Assembly (NCBI GenBank): GCA_030603385.1
Contig: JAUVXW010000010.1
Coordinates: 1 to 64,000 of the forward strand
DNA: 64,000 nucleotides
Direction of reading: 5' to 3'
From: Promethearchaeota archaeon
Lineage (GTDB): Archaea > Asgardarchaeota > Lokiarchaeia > Sigyniarchaeales > SOKP01
Positions 1 to 8,730 of the stretch are shown piece after piece (the first letter of the stretch is position 1; each line of letters starts with the position of its first letter). The notes beneath the pieces were generated by a model, which did no database searches, was not told the DNA's origin, and saw only the letters and a list, made by a program, of their open reading frames with translations. The position numbers and the translations under genes were made by a program.

Positions 1-1217
1 TCGATTATAGCTCTTATATTTCCTGCTAAATCATTTTCTTCCAATCCAAACCTATACACTTTAGGCTCTAGAACCAATGGCACTATTTCGGGATAAAAAT
101 AAGGTAAAATTATTTTACCGTAATTACCCGGAGGTATTGTGTTTAAAATCTCTGAAAACTGAGCCCAACTTAGACTGAATTTTTCCCTAATTTTTTCTCT
201 CGCCAATGAGCCATTTTTATAACATATCAAACTCATGTAATCTCCTGTTGGAGCACCAAAAACATGCCCTTCTCCATTTAAATCTAGTAAAAGTCTTTTC
301 AAATAGCCAAAATATGTATCGCTTGTTCCTAAACTAATAGCAACTTTACCTTTTCCAATGATTCCAGTGCCTATTAAACTATTTGGATTATCTCCAGACC
401 ATGCGACTAGAAGTGTTTCCGGATTAAACCCATATTTCTCAATAAAGTAAGTTGAAATTTTACCAATAACATCATATGAGTTAGAAAGGCTAGGAAGTTT
501 TTCTTTTAACGAGGGTGCTGTAGCTTTTAATGCCCTATTATCCCATTGTTTAGTTTCAATATTCATTAAATTCATCCCTGATCCATCACCGTGATCTATA
601 GGAGCATTTTTTCCCAGTAAAATTGAAGCCAAATAAGAACTTACTAAATGTATTATTGAGGTTTTTTTATATTCTTCAGTATGTTCTTGATAAAATTTAC
701 GTATTTGTGGACCTGAAAAACGCTCAAATGTATTTGATCCAGTTAGTTTTATAGTCTCTCTCATACCGCCCAATGTATTGCGAATTTCTTCACATTGTTT
801 TGAAGCGCTTGAATCCATCCATATTGGAGATGATTTACGTGTAAAACAATCATTAATTTGATCAACGATAAATTCATTAGGGCTTAGGTTTTGAAGTTTT
901 TTCTCGAATTTATCGTTTAAATACACAGTACCATGTTGTTGTCCGGAACCAGAAATTGCTTTTATCTCTTGTAATTGGATTTCTTTTTTCTTCATTATTC
1001 CAAAGAGAATATCTAATGCTTCAACCCACATTAAAGGATATGAATGTATTACTTTATTATCGTTAGATATTATAATGCCATTTTTCGTATGATAATGAGG
1101 TAAATCTCTATCGTAATTAATACTGTGTCTATAGATGATCTTCTTAGAATTAAAATTTATTATAAAAGCAGTTAAACTCTGCGTTGAGCAATCCAATCCG
1201 AGAAAATAATCGAACAT
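1..1217 (-). CDS. FGGY-family carbohydrate kinase, xylulokinase-like (partial, 3' end outside window)
   Basis: The gene reads leftward from ATG at 1217 and is still open at the window edge, so about 405 codons are visible and the C-terminus is missing. The N-terminus MFDYFLGLDCSTQSLTAF is the FGGY phosphate-binding strand. GSGQQHGTVYL, WMDSSASKQC and a GDGSGMNLMN segment follow, all typical of the xylulokinase branch, and a later AISLGTSDTYFGY segment matches the ATPase core. The family phosphorylates D-xylulose or a related ketose with ATP in the cytoplasm. The exact sugar cannot be read from the sequence. No other pentose-pathway gene is adjacent. Confidence 0.82.
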   Translation of the reverse strand, partial: MFDYFLGLDCSTQSLTAFIINFNSKKIIYRHSINYDRDLPHYHTKNGIIISNDNKVIHSYPLMWVEALDILFGIMKKKEIQLQEIKAISGSGQQHGTVYLNDKFEKKLQNLSPNEFIVDQINDCFTRKSSPIWMDSSASKQCEEIRNTLGGMRETIKLTGSNTFERFSGPQIRKFYQEHTEEYKKTSIIHLVSSYLASILLGKNAPIDHGDGSGMNLMNIETKQWDNRALKATAPSLKEKLPSLSNSYDVIGKISTYFIEKYGFNPETLLVAWSGDNPNSLIGTGIIGKGKVAISLGTSDTYFGYLKRLLLDLNGEGHVFGAPTGDYMSLICYKNGSLAREKIREKFSLSWAQFSEILNTIPPGNYGKIILPYFYPEIVPLVLEPKVYRFGLEENDLAGNIRAII

Positions 1218-1341
1218 GATTTTTCTATGTTTTTAATATTAATGAATCTTTTTATAATATTTTTTACCAAGATTTCTGAAAAATTTAAAACAAGCTAAAT
1301 TATAAATCTACATAAAAAACGAATTATCTCGAAAAACTTTT

Positions 1342-1680
1342 TTAATCCGGAATTAATAATTCCGATAAATCTTTACCTATCAATTCTCTTCCTTTTTTGC
1401 TTGTAACTGAAGCTGCTATCTCAAACCTATACCCCTCAATAGCTTCAGCATACATAGTTAAGCGTCTAACGAAATAATTTATTGCTTCTTCAAAATCTTC
1501 TGGTTTTGCTTCAAATATACCTGAACCCTTTAATCCACTTTTAGTTGCCCATGTTTCCCATGCTATTGCTGGTTTTATTACAGGAGGAAATGGAAATACC
1601 TGCTCAACTTCAAGATATTTTTTCCCCACAGCATCACTTTTTTCGACAGGATACCATACATTGATTAAAATTCTTATCAT
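1342..1680 (-). CDS. Conserved-looking hypothetical protein (112 aa)
   Basis: A small soluble protein starting MIRILINVWYPVEKSDAVGK. It has no cysteine and no signal or membrane segment. An N-terminal beta strand, a long amphipathic middle helix and a final EIAASVTSKKG strand would suit a ferredoxin-like alpha+beta dimer, but that is inference only. It lies between the aminotransferase and the sugar kinase on the same strand, with gaps of about 100 bp on both sides, so membership of one operon is uncertain. I do not recognise the family. Confidence 0.55.
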   Translation of the reverse strand: MIRILINVWYPVEKSDAVGKKYLEVEQVFPFPPVIKPAIAWETWATKSGLKGSGIFEAKPEDFEEAINYFVRRLTMYAEAIEGYRFEIAASVTSKKGRELIGKDLSELLIPD

Positions 1681-1784
1681 TGTTTTACTAATCTTTTTAC
1701 TTTGTAATTGAAAAATAGAAAATGGGGAACCTTATAAATTTTGTTTGAAGCTTTAGATTATTTAAAAATCTAATTTTGTTTAGG

Positions 1785-2936
1785 CTATAAAGATTTAACG
1801 AATTTTTCAATTCTGTCCATGGCCTCTTTAAGTTTCTCCATTTCTGTTGCATATGAAATTCTAATCATATGATCTGAAAATGTCCCAAAAATCGAACCGG
1901 GTACTATTGCAACAGCATGTTCTTTCATAATATCTCTTGAAAATCTTACTCCAGTTATATTAAACTTCTTAGTTGAGGGCATAATATAAAAAGCTCCAAG
2001 AGGTTTGACAATATCAAACCCGATTTCTTGTAATCTATTATAAACAAATAATCGTCTTTTTTCAAAACTTTCCCAAATCTTATCAAAAAACTTAATATCC
2101 ATCTTTAAAGCTTCAATAAAGCCATATTGAGCTGCATGATTAGTACCAGCAACCGTATATTGATGATATTTTTCCATAAGATCAATTAATTCTTTAGAAG
2201 CAACAACATAACCTAGTCTAAATCCTGTAGCTGAAAACAATTTTGACATAGCATTTACAGTTATTGTACGTTCGAACATTTCATTTAAAGATGCCGGACT
2301 TGTATGTTTTAAATCTTCATATATGTAATTTTCGTATACTTCATCCGAAATCAGATATAAATCGTTTTTTATTGCTATATCAACAATTTCTTTTAATTCT
2401 TTTAATCTTAAGGCATAACCGGTAGGGTTGTTTGGAGAACTGATAAGAATTGCTTTAGTTTTATCTGTAATTGAATTTTTAATCCCCTCAATATTGGTGC
2501 TGAAATCATCTTTTCTTTCAACTTCTATCACTTTTACTCCAAAAAATAGGGCACAATAGAAATAAGATACAAAATTTGGAGAAGAAATGATTAATTCGTC
2601 GCCAGGATTAAAAATTGAAGCATATGCTAGAGTAATCGCTTGACTTCCCCCATTTGAAACTATGATATTTTCGTTCCAATTAGATTTAATATTATTTACT
2701 TTGATCAATTTATGTTCTAATTGCTGCAATAGCTCGGGCACTCCTCTTGTAGGAGCATACATTGTAATATTCTTCTTTAAAGCATTAATATTTCCTTGTA
2801 TAACAGGTTTTGGTGTTTGAAAATCTGGTTGACCAATCCCTAAACTTATTACATCGGTACGCCCCAAAGCAAGATCAAACAATTCTCGAATAGCTGATTT
2901 AGGAGCCTTTGATACTCTATGAGACACTTCTTTCAT
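1785..2936 (-). CDS. PLP-dependent class I/II aminotransferase (AspC-like)
   Basis: A fold-type I aminotransferase of normal length (383 aa). Visible landmarks are the N-terminal SLGIGQPDF motif, SSPNNPTG around N170-P171, D198 in SDEVYENY (binds the PLP pyridine nitrogen), K232 in NAMSKLFSATG (the Schiff-base lysine) and R240 in the following GFRLGY. The final RISYATEMEKL region contains the Arg expected to bind the substrate alpha-carboxylate. It transfers amino groups between an amino acid and a 2-oxo acid in the cytoplasm. Aspartate, alanine or aromatic substrates are all possible. The start MKEVSHRVSKAPKSAI fits the family. Confidence 0.9.
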   Translation of the reverse strand: MKEVSHRVSKAPKSAIRELFDLALGRTDVISLGIGQPDFQTPKPVIQGNINALKKNITMYAPTRGVPELLQQLEHKLIKVNNIKSNWNENIIVSNGGSQAITLAYASIFNPGDELIISSPNFVSYFYCALFFGVKVIEVERKDDFSTNIEGIKNSITDKTKAILISSPNNPTGYALRLKELKEIVDIAIKNDLYLISDEVYENYIYEDLKHTSPASLNEMFERTITVNAMSKLFSATGFRLGYVVASKELIDLMEKYHQYTVAGTNHAAQYGFIEALKMDIKFFDKIWESFEKRRLFVYNRLQEIGFDIVKPLGAFYIMPSTKKFNITGVRFSRDIMKEHAVAIVPGSIFGTFSDHMIRISYATEMEKLKEAMDRIEKFVKSL

Positions 2937-3024
2937 AACAAATACTCTTTATAAATAATTCTGAAATAATTTAGATCTAAATATAATAATACAAAAAAGA
3001 GTCTTTTCAAATTATTAAAATTTT

Positions 3025-3582
3025 TTAAACATTTACCCCGTGATTACTTAAAATCTGTTTCACTAAGAGCAAAAAGGCTTCCTCTATATTTTCTCCTAAT
3101 TTTGCACTAGTTTCGATAAAATGACTAGCTTTAATTTTTTCTGCTAAATCCTTTCCTTTTTCAGTAGGAACAACTCTATCATTTGTTAAATCAATTTTAT
3201 TTCCTATTAAAACATAAACTCCTTCTTTTCGAATATATTTCTTAAAATCCCGCAACCATCTAGATTTTATATTATCAAATGTATTATAGCGAGTAACGTC
3301 ATAGACAAGTAGAGCGCCTTCACATCCTTGAAAGTACATTGAGCGAATCACGTTATATTTCTCTTGTCCGGCTAAATCCCACATTATTAGTCGTACTTTA
3401 GTACTTTCCTCTATGTTAACATCTTTTCTTATAATATTTGCGCCTAGTGTTGGCTTATAATCATCTTGAAAGCTGTCCTCACAAAACCGGTTAAGAAGTG
3501 AGGTTTTGCCAACGGCAGCTTCACCCAAAACCGTGATTTTAAATACAAATTCTCGAATTTCCTTAGTTTCTTCCATATTCAT
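3025..3582 (-). CDS. Ras/Rab-like small GTPase
   Basis: A 185-aa single G domain. G1 is GEAAVGKTS (20-28), the switch I threonine lies in YKPTLGANI, G3 is DLAGQE, G4 is NKID and G5 is ETSAK, so all five motifs are intact and GTP hydrolysis is expected. There is no C-terminal cysteine for prenylation, as is usual for archaeal GTPases, so membrane contact would need a partner. It is one of two similar GTPases flanking a V4R/TRAPP-like gene on the same strand. Asgard genomes carry many such genes, and the specific role is unknown. Confidence 0.92.
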   Translation of the reverse strand: MNMEETKEIREFVFKITVLGEAAVGKTSLLNRFCEDSFQDDYKPTLGANIIRKDVNIEESTKVRLIMWDLAGQEKYNVIRSMYFQGCEGALLVYDVTRYNTFDNIKSRWLRDFKKYIRKEGVYVLIGNKIDLTNDRVVPTEKGKDLAEKIKASHFIETSAKLGENIEEAFLLLVKQILSNHGVNV

Positions 3583-3781
3583 TTTGCATTTAATATATTA
3601 TCTTTAGTATATTTAAGACTATCAACAAATCTTGATCTTAAATGTTCGCTTAAGTGGATTTATTTATATTAATTTGTATTTTAACTTCCAACTATTTAAT
3701 ATTTTCCTCATTTAATTATAACAAAAAATTTAACTAGGTCTTTATAATATTTCAGATCTTACATTGGTACTTTTATTACTT

Positions 3782-4345
3782 TTAATACTTTTTTTCCATT
3801 TTTAATTTTAGAATAAAAGTATTGTGATTTGGATCATCTAAGTCTTCTTTATCTCCAAAATGAGTTATTCTGTATTCTGAGGGGAGTGACTTTTCTAAAG
3901 AATTTACTAAAAATCCTTTGAACATATCACATGGTACTCCAATTTCAGAGCAAAAAATACATTTTTGAACCAATACAACAATAAGGTCTTTGTCACTTTT
4001 TATAATTTCAACTTTCCAATCAGTAATTATAATTGAATTTATTTCTGAGATAATTTCCTCGAAGTTTTTTCCATAGGGAAACAAATAAAAGGAGAATTTC
4101 TTCCCAATTTCAAAAAGAAGCATAGAAGAATCATATAATAAACAATTTTGAGCAGCAATAATTTTTTTAAAAGAGAAAAAATCTAAATAGCGATTTTGAT
4201 CTTTATCTCTTATGTTTTTTAAATGGAGCATTTCGGCTTCTTTCAAAATGGATTTCATTCCATCATAATCAAGTATATCGTGATAAGCCTGAAGAAGCGC
4301 GGTTACAACTTTATACTTTACTTCTCCTTTATAATCTCCAATCAT
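3782..4345 (-). CDS. V4R / TRAPP (Bet3)-like domain protein
   Basis: A 187-aa soluble protein I assign to the V4R/TRAPP superfamily from its layout. An N-terminal helical region (10-60) is followed by a helix with LLFEIGKKFSFYLFP (76-90), a long helix, a beta strand (LIVVLVQKC) and a cysteine cluster C129-x2-C132-x6-C139 followed by GFLVNSL. V4R proteins of archaea bind small hydrophobic ligands. In eukaryotes the related TRAPP subunits form a Rab exchange factor. Here it lies between two Rab-like GTPases, 61 bp downstream of one and about 200 bp upstream of the other, all on one strand. That suggests a regulator of those GTPases, which is inference. Confidence 0.6.
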   Translation of the reverse strand: MIGDYKGEVKYKVVTALLQAYHDILDYDGMKSILKEAEMLHLKNIRDKDQNRYLDFFSFKKIIAAQNCLLYDSSMLLFEIGKKFSFYLFPYGKNFEEIISEINSIIITDWKVEIIKSDKDLIVVLVQKCIFCSEIGVPCDMFKGFLVNSLEKSLPSEYRITHFGDKEDLDDPNHNTFILKLKMEKKY

Positions 4346-4406
4346 CTTTTCTTAAATTTTATAAATTTTATTTTAAAAATTGATAATATCTATAGATCAT
4401 ATATTT

Positions 4407-4952
4407 TTAGTTGAATTTAATATTAATACCAAAATTGCTTAATGCTTGAGCTACCAATCTTCTAAATGCTATTTCAACATTATTGCCAAATTTTGCACTT
4501 GTCTCAATAAAATCGCTTGTTTGAATTTCTTCAGCTAAACTTTGACCCTTTTCTGTAGATACTGTATGTGATTCTTTTAAATCAACTTTATTTCCAATTA
4601 AAATATAAACTCCATCTGAGCGTGCAAATTTTCTGAAATCTTCGAGCCATTTTGATTGAATTCGATCAAAGGTAGCAGGTCTAGTAATATCATATACAAG
4701 AAGGCTTCCAACACATCCTTCAAAAAACATCTTTCGGGTTAAATCGTATTTATCTTGACCAGCAATATCCCAAATAGCAAGTTGAATTTCATATTCTTCG
4801 ATTTTCAACTTCTTCATTACTATATTAACTCCTAAAGTCGGTTGATAGTTCTCTTTAAAACCTTCTTCAGTATAACGGTTTATCAAGGAAGTTTTACCTA
4901 CGGCTGGATCTCCGAGTAAAGCCAATTTCATTATGATTTTCTTATCAGTCAT
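4407..4952 (-). CDS. Ras/Rab-like small GTPase
   Basis: A 181-aa G domain close in sequence to the GTPase at 3025-3582. G1 is GDPAVGKTS (14-22), the switch I threonine is in YQPTLGVNI, G3 is DIAGQD, G4 is NKVD and G5 is ETSAK. Both share the segment GVYVLIGNK/GVYILIGNK and the ending LSNxGxN, so they are paralogues. There is no lipidation cysteine. It starts 17 bp downstream of the PPC-domain gene and is probably cotranscribed with it and with the V4R gene that follows. Confidence 0.92.
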   Translation of the reverse strand: MTDKKIIMKLALLGDPAVGKTSLINRYTEEGFKENYQPTLGVNIVMKKLKIEEYEIQLAIWDIAGQDKYDLTRKMFFEGCVGSLLVYDITRPATFDRIQSKWLEDFRKFARSDGVYILIGNKVDLKESHTVSTEKGQSLAEEIQTSDFIETSAKFGNNVEIAFRRLVAQALSNFGINIKFN

Positions 4953-4969
4953 TTTATACCATCTAATTT

Positions 4970-5398
4970 CTAGATATCTAGCAAGGATAAATCAAATCGA
5001 GGATCAATTACCCGATTTAGCTTTTTATCAATTTCAAAGATGTACACCTCACCTGTTATTGAGACTATACTTGGTTGAAATAAATGACCTCCAAATATAT
5101 TATAGTCTTTAGTTCCTATAGAAATATGAAGGTGAACTATTGGTTCTCCATCTTTAAATGATATATTACCCATACATGAAACTAATTCAACATACTCATC
5201 AAATGTCTTTTTCAAATATTCTTTTGAATCAATGTCTAAATATCCTAAAGTGTATTTCTTCAAAGCTCCTATACAATTAATTAAACCCGATTTGAGATTA
5301 TGGATTTTTATCATTTGGATTATTGAATCAATTAAATCTTCATCTGGCTCAACTTTACCAACTATTACCCGTTTAATATTAGTTTGGATACTTTTCAA
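4970..5398 (-). CDS. PPC (DUF296)-domain protein
   Basis: A 142-aa single-domain protein. The features of the PPC/DUF296 fold are visible: an N-terminal strand leading to EPDEDLIDSI, then SGLINCIGALKKYTLGYLD, the conserved acidic/histidine part PIVHLHISIGTKDYNIFGGHL and a final strand SITGEVYIFEI. Stand-alone prokaryotic members form trimers. In plants the domain is joined to AT-hooks, but no AT-hook is present here. The molecular role is unknown, and DNA binding cannot be assumed. It is the first gene of the leftward GTPase cluster. Confidence 0.8.
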   Translation of the reverse strand: MKSIQTNIKRVIVGKVEPDEDLIDSIIQMIKIHNLKSGLINCIGALKKYTLGYLDIDSKEYLKKTFDEYVELVSCMGNISFKDGEPIVHLHISIGTKDYNIFGGHLFQPSIVSITGEVYIFEIDKKLNRVIDPRFDLSLLDI

Positions 5399-5799
5399 GT
5401 TTATTCATCTATATGAGTTATTTATACATATCTGATAGATTCAGATTTTTTATATTTGAGCTAAAAAGGTAATTGTTATTCTTTGGTATAAAACAACCAT
5501 AATTAAAATACCATCACATTTTTAAAATTAATTAACCTTATTTATAATATAAACGTGGATGTGGATGTTATGAATAAAAACACTAATTTCTTGAAATCAA
5601 TACAAAATATGATTATTATCACATCCCAAATTATTATTAGTTAAATTCTTTTCTTTATAAAGCGAATTTTAATAACTCTTACTCCACATCCTGCTTCATA
5701 AACAAAGAGAATGGTAATTTAAATCCTAAAATTTCGAATAAATATTTTTTTTTATTAATTAGTTTAATGAACGAAAAAGTTACAAATATGGTGTAAAAT
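5399..5799. promoter_or_regulatory. Divergent spacer between PPC and ileS genes with repeated ACATCC motif
   Basis: A 400-bp gene-free, AT-rich stretch. The only GC-richer parts are three related words: GGATGTGG at 5557-5564, CACATCCC near 5620-5627 and CCACATCC at 5684-5691. The first and last are exact reverse complements (8 bp, 119-nt loop), and the middle one could form an alternative 7-bp stem with the first. This could be repeated protein-binding sites or the stem of a small RNA. No tRNA and no full C/D box pair was found. Confidence 0.35.
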
Positions 5800-8655
5800 A
5801 TGTCGTATAATGAAAAAGAAATAGAACTCATCCAATTTTGGAAGGATAATAAAATTTTTGAAAAAAGTGTTGAGCAAAGACCTGAGAAAAATCCATATAT
5901 ATTCTATGATGGTCCCCCGTTTGCAACAGGATTACCGCATTACGGTCATATATTAAGTTTTGTTTCCAAAGATGTATTTCCAAGATACTGGACGATGAGA
6001 GGGTACCGTTGTGAGAGAAAGTGGGGTTGGGATTGTCATGGTCTTCCAATAGAAAGCATTTGTGAAAAAGCTCTAAATTTAAAGCGAAAGAATGAAATAT
6101 ATGAGATGGGTATATCAAATTTCAATGAATTTTGTCGATCAAAAGTACTATGGTACACTAATGAATGGAAAAATACTGTTGAACGAATGGGTAAATGGAT
6201 AGAGTTTGATAATTCCTATAAAACCATGGATAATACATATATGGAAACTGTGTGGTATATTTTTAAGAAAATCTATAATGAAGGATTTGTATATAAGGGT
6301 AAAAAAGTATTGTTTTATTGTCCTCGGTGTGAAACTCCACTTTCTAATTTCGAAATTTCTATGGATAACAGCTATAAGGATATTACTGAAGAATCTATAA
6401 CAGCAAAATTTAAGTTGAAAGAAGAACCAAGAACATTTCTTCTAGCTTGGACTACAACACCCTGGACTTTAATAGGAAATGTGGCTTTAGCCATAAATAG
6501 TGAACTGAAATATGTTAAAATAAAAGTTGATGATGAATTTTTAATTTTGATTAAAAACAAATTGGATATTATCAAAGATGAATATGAAATCATTGAAGAA
6601 TTTAAGGGAAAAGAGCTAATAAATAAAAATTATGACCCCTTATATCAGATCTCCTCCAATAGCAACGGAAATGGTCATATTGTTATTGATGGTGGTGAGG
6701 ATGTACTATCTGATGAAGGAACAGGAATTATACATCTAGCAATATACGGAGAATTTGATTATGAGATGATAAAAAAGTATGATTTGCCCATAATTCAACA
6801 TATTGATGAACATGGTGAGTTGACAAGTGGTCCGAAAGATTGGATTGGGATGTGGTTTAAAGATGTAGACGAAGAAGTCTTGGAGGACTTGAAACAGAGG
6901 AATCTTTTATTCAATTCGGAAGATTACACACATTCTTATCCATTTTGTTATAGATGTGATACCCCATTAATTTACAACGCTCTTGATGCGTGGTTTATAA
7001 ATATTCAACGAATAAAACCGCGACTCCTGGAAACCATTGAAAAAATCAAGTGGTATCCTAAAGCGATTTCTAACAGATATCAAAACATAGTTGAAACGGC
7101 TCCTGACTGGTGTATTTCTAGAAATCGGTTTTGGGCTACGGCTATACCAATTTGGTTGTGTGAGGAATGTAACGAAATTAAAGTGATTGGTTCTATTAAA
7201 GAATTACAAGAGAACGCGGTCGAAGAAGTTCCTGACAATTTAGATCTACACAGACATATAGTTGATGAGATACATATTAGATGCCCAAGTTGTAAAAAAG
7301 TCATGAATCGTATCTCCGAAGTATTTGATTGCTGGTTGGAATCAGGATCAATGCCATATGCCGCAAAACATTATCCATTTGAAAATGTGGAATGGTTTAA
7401 AACCAATTTTCCTAGCGATTTTGTTTCAGAATATATTGGACAGGTTAGAGCATGGTTCTACTATATGCATGTAATTTCAATCCTTTTATTTAACGAAATT
7501 CCTTTTAAAAATGTCGTTGTAAATGGCAATATCCTCGCTGAGGACGGAACTAAAATGTCAAAGTCAAAGAGAAATTTCCCAGATCCGAATCTAATTGTTG
7601 AAAAATATGGGGCTGATGCTTTAAGGATCTATCTTTTATCTTCGCAGTTAATGAGGGCTCAGGACTTAAACTTTAAAGAAGAGATAGTTAAGCAAGTTTA
7701 TCGAAGATTTAATTTATTGTTAATAAATGTACTAAAATTCTATTCAATGATTGAAAACAACGATCTGGCTATTAATCTAACCAGTTCAGATAATATCTTA
7801 GATAAATGGATTATTAGTATGCTTAATGTCCTAATTCGTGATGTTACTCAACGAATGGATGACTACGATACTTCAGAAGCAAGTAGGTTATTCTTTAATT
7901 TTATCGAAGATCTCTCTACCTGGTATATTAAAAACAGCAGAGATCGGTTTAAAAGTGAGAATGAAAATATAAAACTATCCGCGATGAATACATTATCGTA
8001 TATACTTTCTAATCTATCAAAACTCCTAGCTCCTCTTACTCCATTTATTTCTGAGATGATCTACCAAAAAATGAAAAAAGAAGGAATAGTTCATTTAAAT
8101 TCTGTCCATTTGGAACCTTGGCCCGTATTTAATGAAAAATTGATTAATCTTAAAATACATGAGAAAATGGTACTAACAAGAGAAATTGTAAAGAAATCAT
8201 TAGAATTAAGAGAAAATTCTAAAATTCCTGTTAGGCAGATTCTACAGAAAATAATATTAAAGGGAGGAAGTCTTAAAAATGAGTATTTAGATGTGATTGC
8301 AAGAGCTATTAATGTGAGAAATGTTATAATTGAAACGGGAGAAGAAAAGGAGCTCTTAGTTGATTTAGATACAGAAATTACATCAGAATTAAAGCTTGAA
8401 GGTATTGCGAGAAATCTAATTAGGCATTTGAATAATTATAGAAAAAAATTGAATCTATCAACAAAAAATAGAATTGATCTCTACATAACAACAAATAATA
8501 AAGAAGTCATAGAAGCACTTGAAACGCACGAGGAAAGAATTAAAAAATTGATACAGGCAGATAACATTATTAGAAATGTTGAAGATAAGATGAAAGGGAA
8601 AAAATTCAAAATAGACAACAACATAATTGAAGCATATATAGAGGTAAAAAATTAG
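5800..8655 (+). CDS. ileS: Isoleucyl-tRNA synthetase
   Basis: Class Ia synthetase that charges tRNA-Ile. The N-terminal catalytic domain shows PPFATGLPHYGHI (the HIGH signature) and WGWDCHGLPIE, both typical of archaeal/eukaryotic-type IleRS. The CP1 editing domain contains AWTTTPWTLIGN. KMSKSKRNFPDPN near residue 590 is the second ATP-binding signature. Zinc-type CxxC pairs occur in CPRCETP, CYRCDTP, CEEC and CPSCKK. At 951 aa it is somewhat shorter than many archaeal IleRS, mainly in the C-terminal region. It is followed after 75 bp by cysS on the same strand. Confidence 0.95.
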   Translation: MSYNEKEIELIQFWKDNKIFEKSVEQRPEKNPYIFYDGPPFATGLPHYGHILSFVSKDVFPRYWTMRGYRCERKWGWDCHGLPIESICEKALNLKRKNEIYEMGISNFNEFCRSKVLWYTNEWKNTVERMGKWIEFDNSYKTMDNTYMETVWYIFKKIYNEGFVYKGKKVLFYCPRCETPLSNFEISMDNSYKDITEESITAKFKLKEEPRTFLLAWTTTPWTLIGNVALAINSELKYVKIKVDDEFLILIKNKLDIIKDEYEIIEEFKGKELINKNYDPLYQISSNSNGNGHIVIDGGEDVLSDEGTGIIHLAIYGEFDYEMIKKYDLPIIQHIDEHGELTSGPKDWIGMWFKDVDEEVLEDLKQRNLLFNSEDYTHSYPFCYRCDTPLIYNALDAWFINIQRIKPRLLETIEKIKWYPKAISNRYQNIVETAPDWCISRNRFWATAIPIWLCEECNEIKVIGSIKELQENAVEEVPDNLDLHRHIVDEIHIRCPSCKKVMNRISEVFDCWLESGSMPYAAKHYPFENVEWFKTNFPSDFVSEYIGQVRAWFYYMHVISILLFNEIPFKNVVVNGNILAEDGTKMSKSKRNFPDPNLIVEKYGADALRIYLLSSQLMRAQDLNFKEEIVKQVYRRFNLLLINVLKFYSMIENNDLAINLTSSDNILDKWIISMLNVLIRDVTQRMDDYDTSEASRLFFNFIEDLSTWYIKNSRDRFKSENENIKLSAMNTLSYILSNLSKLLAPLTPFISEMIYQKMKKEGIVHLNSVHLEPWPVFNEKLINLKIHEKMVLTREIVKKSLELRENSKIPVRQILQKIILKGGSLKNEYLDVIARAINVRNVIIETGEEKELLVDLDTEITSELKLEGIARNLIRHLNNYRKKLNLSTKNRIDLYITTNNKEVIEALETHEERIKKLIQADNIIRNVEDKMKGKKFKIDNNIIEAYIEVKN

Positions 8656-8730
8656 TTTCTTTATTTTTCAATATCAAAATAAAATTACAACTCCGTAAAA
8701 TTATTATATTTTTTTATGCTTTTCTTAGTT

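Noticed and set aside
5540..5800. T-box-type tRNA sensor upstream of ileS.
   Set aside because: T-boxes are bacterial; no specifier loop or TGG-type antiterminator bulge is present.
8716..8730. Upstream ATG as the cysS start.
   Set aside because: It adds MLFLV before the family-conserved MLKIYN start.
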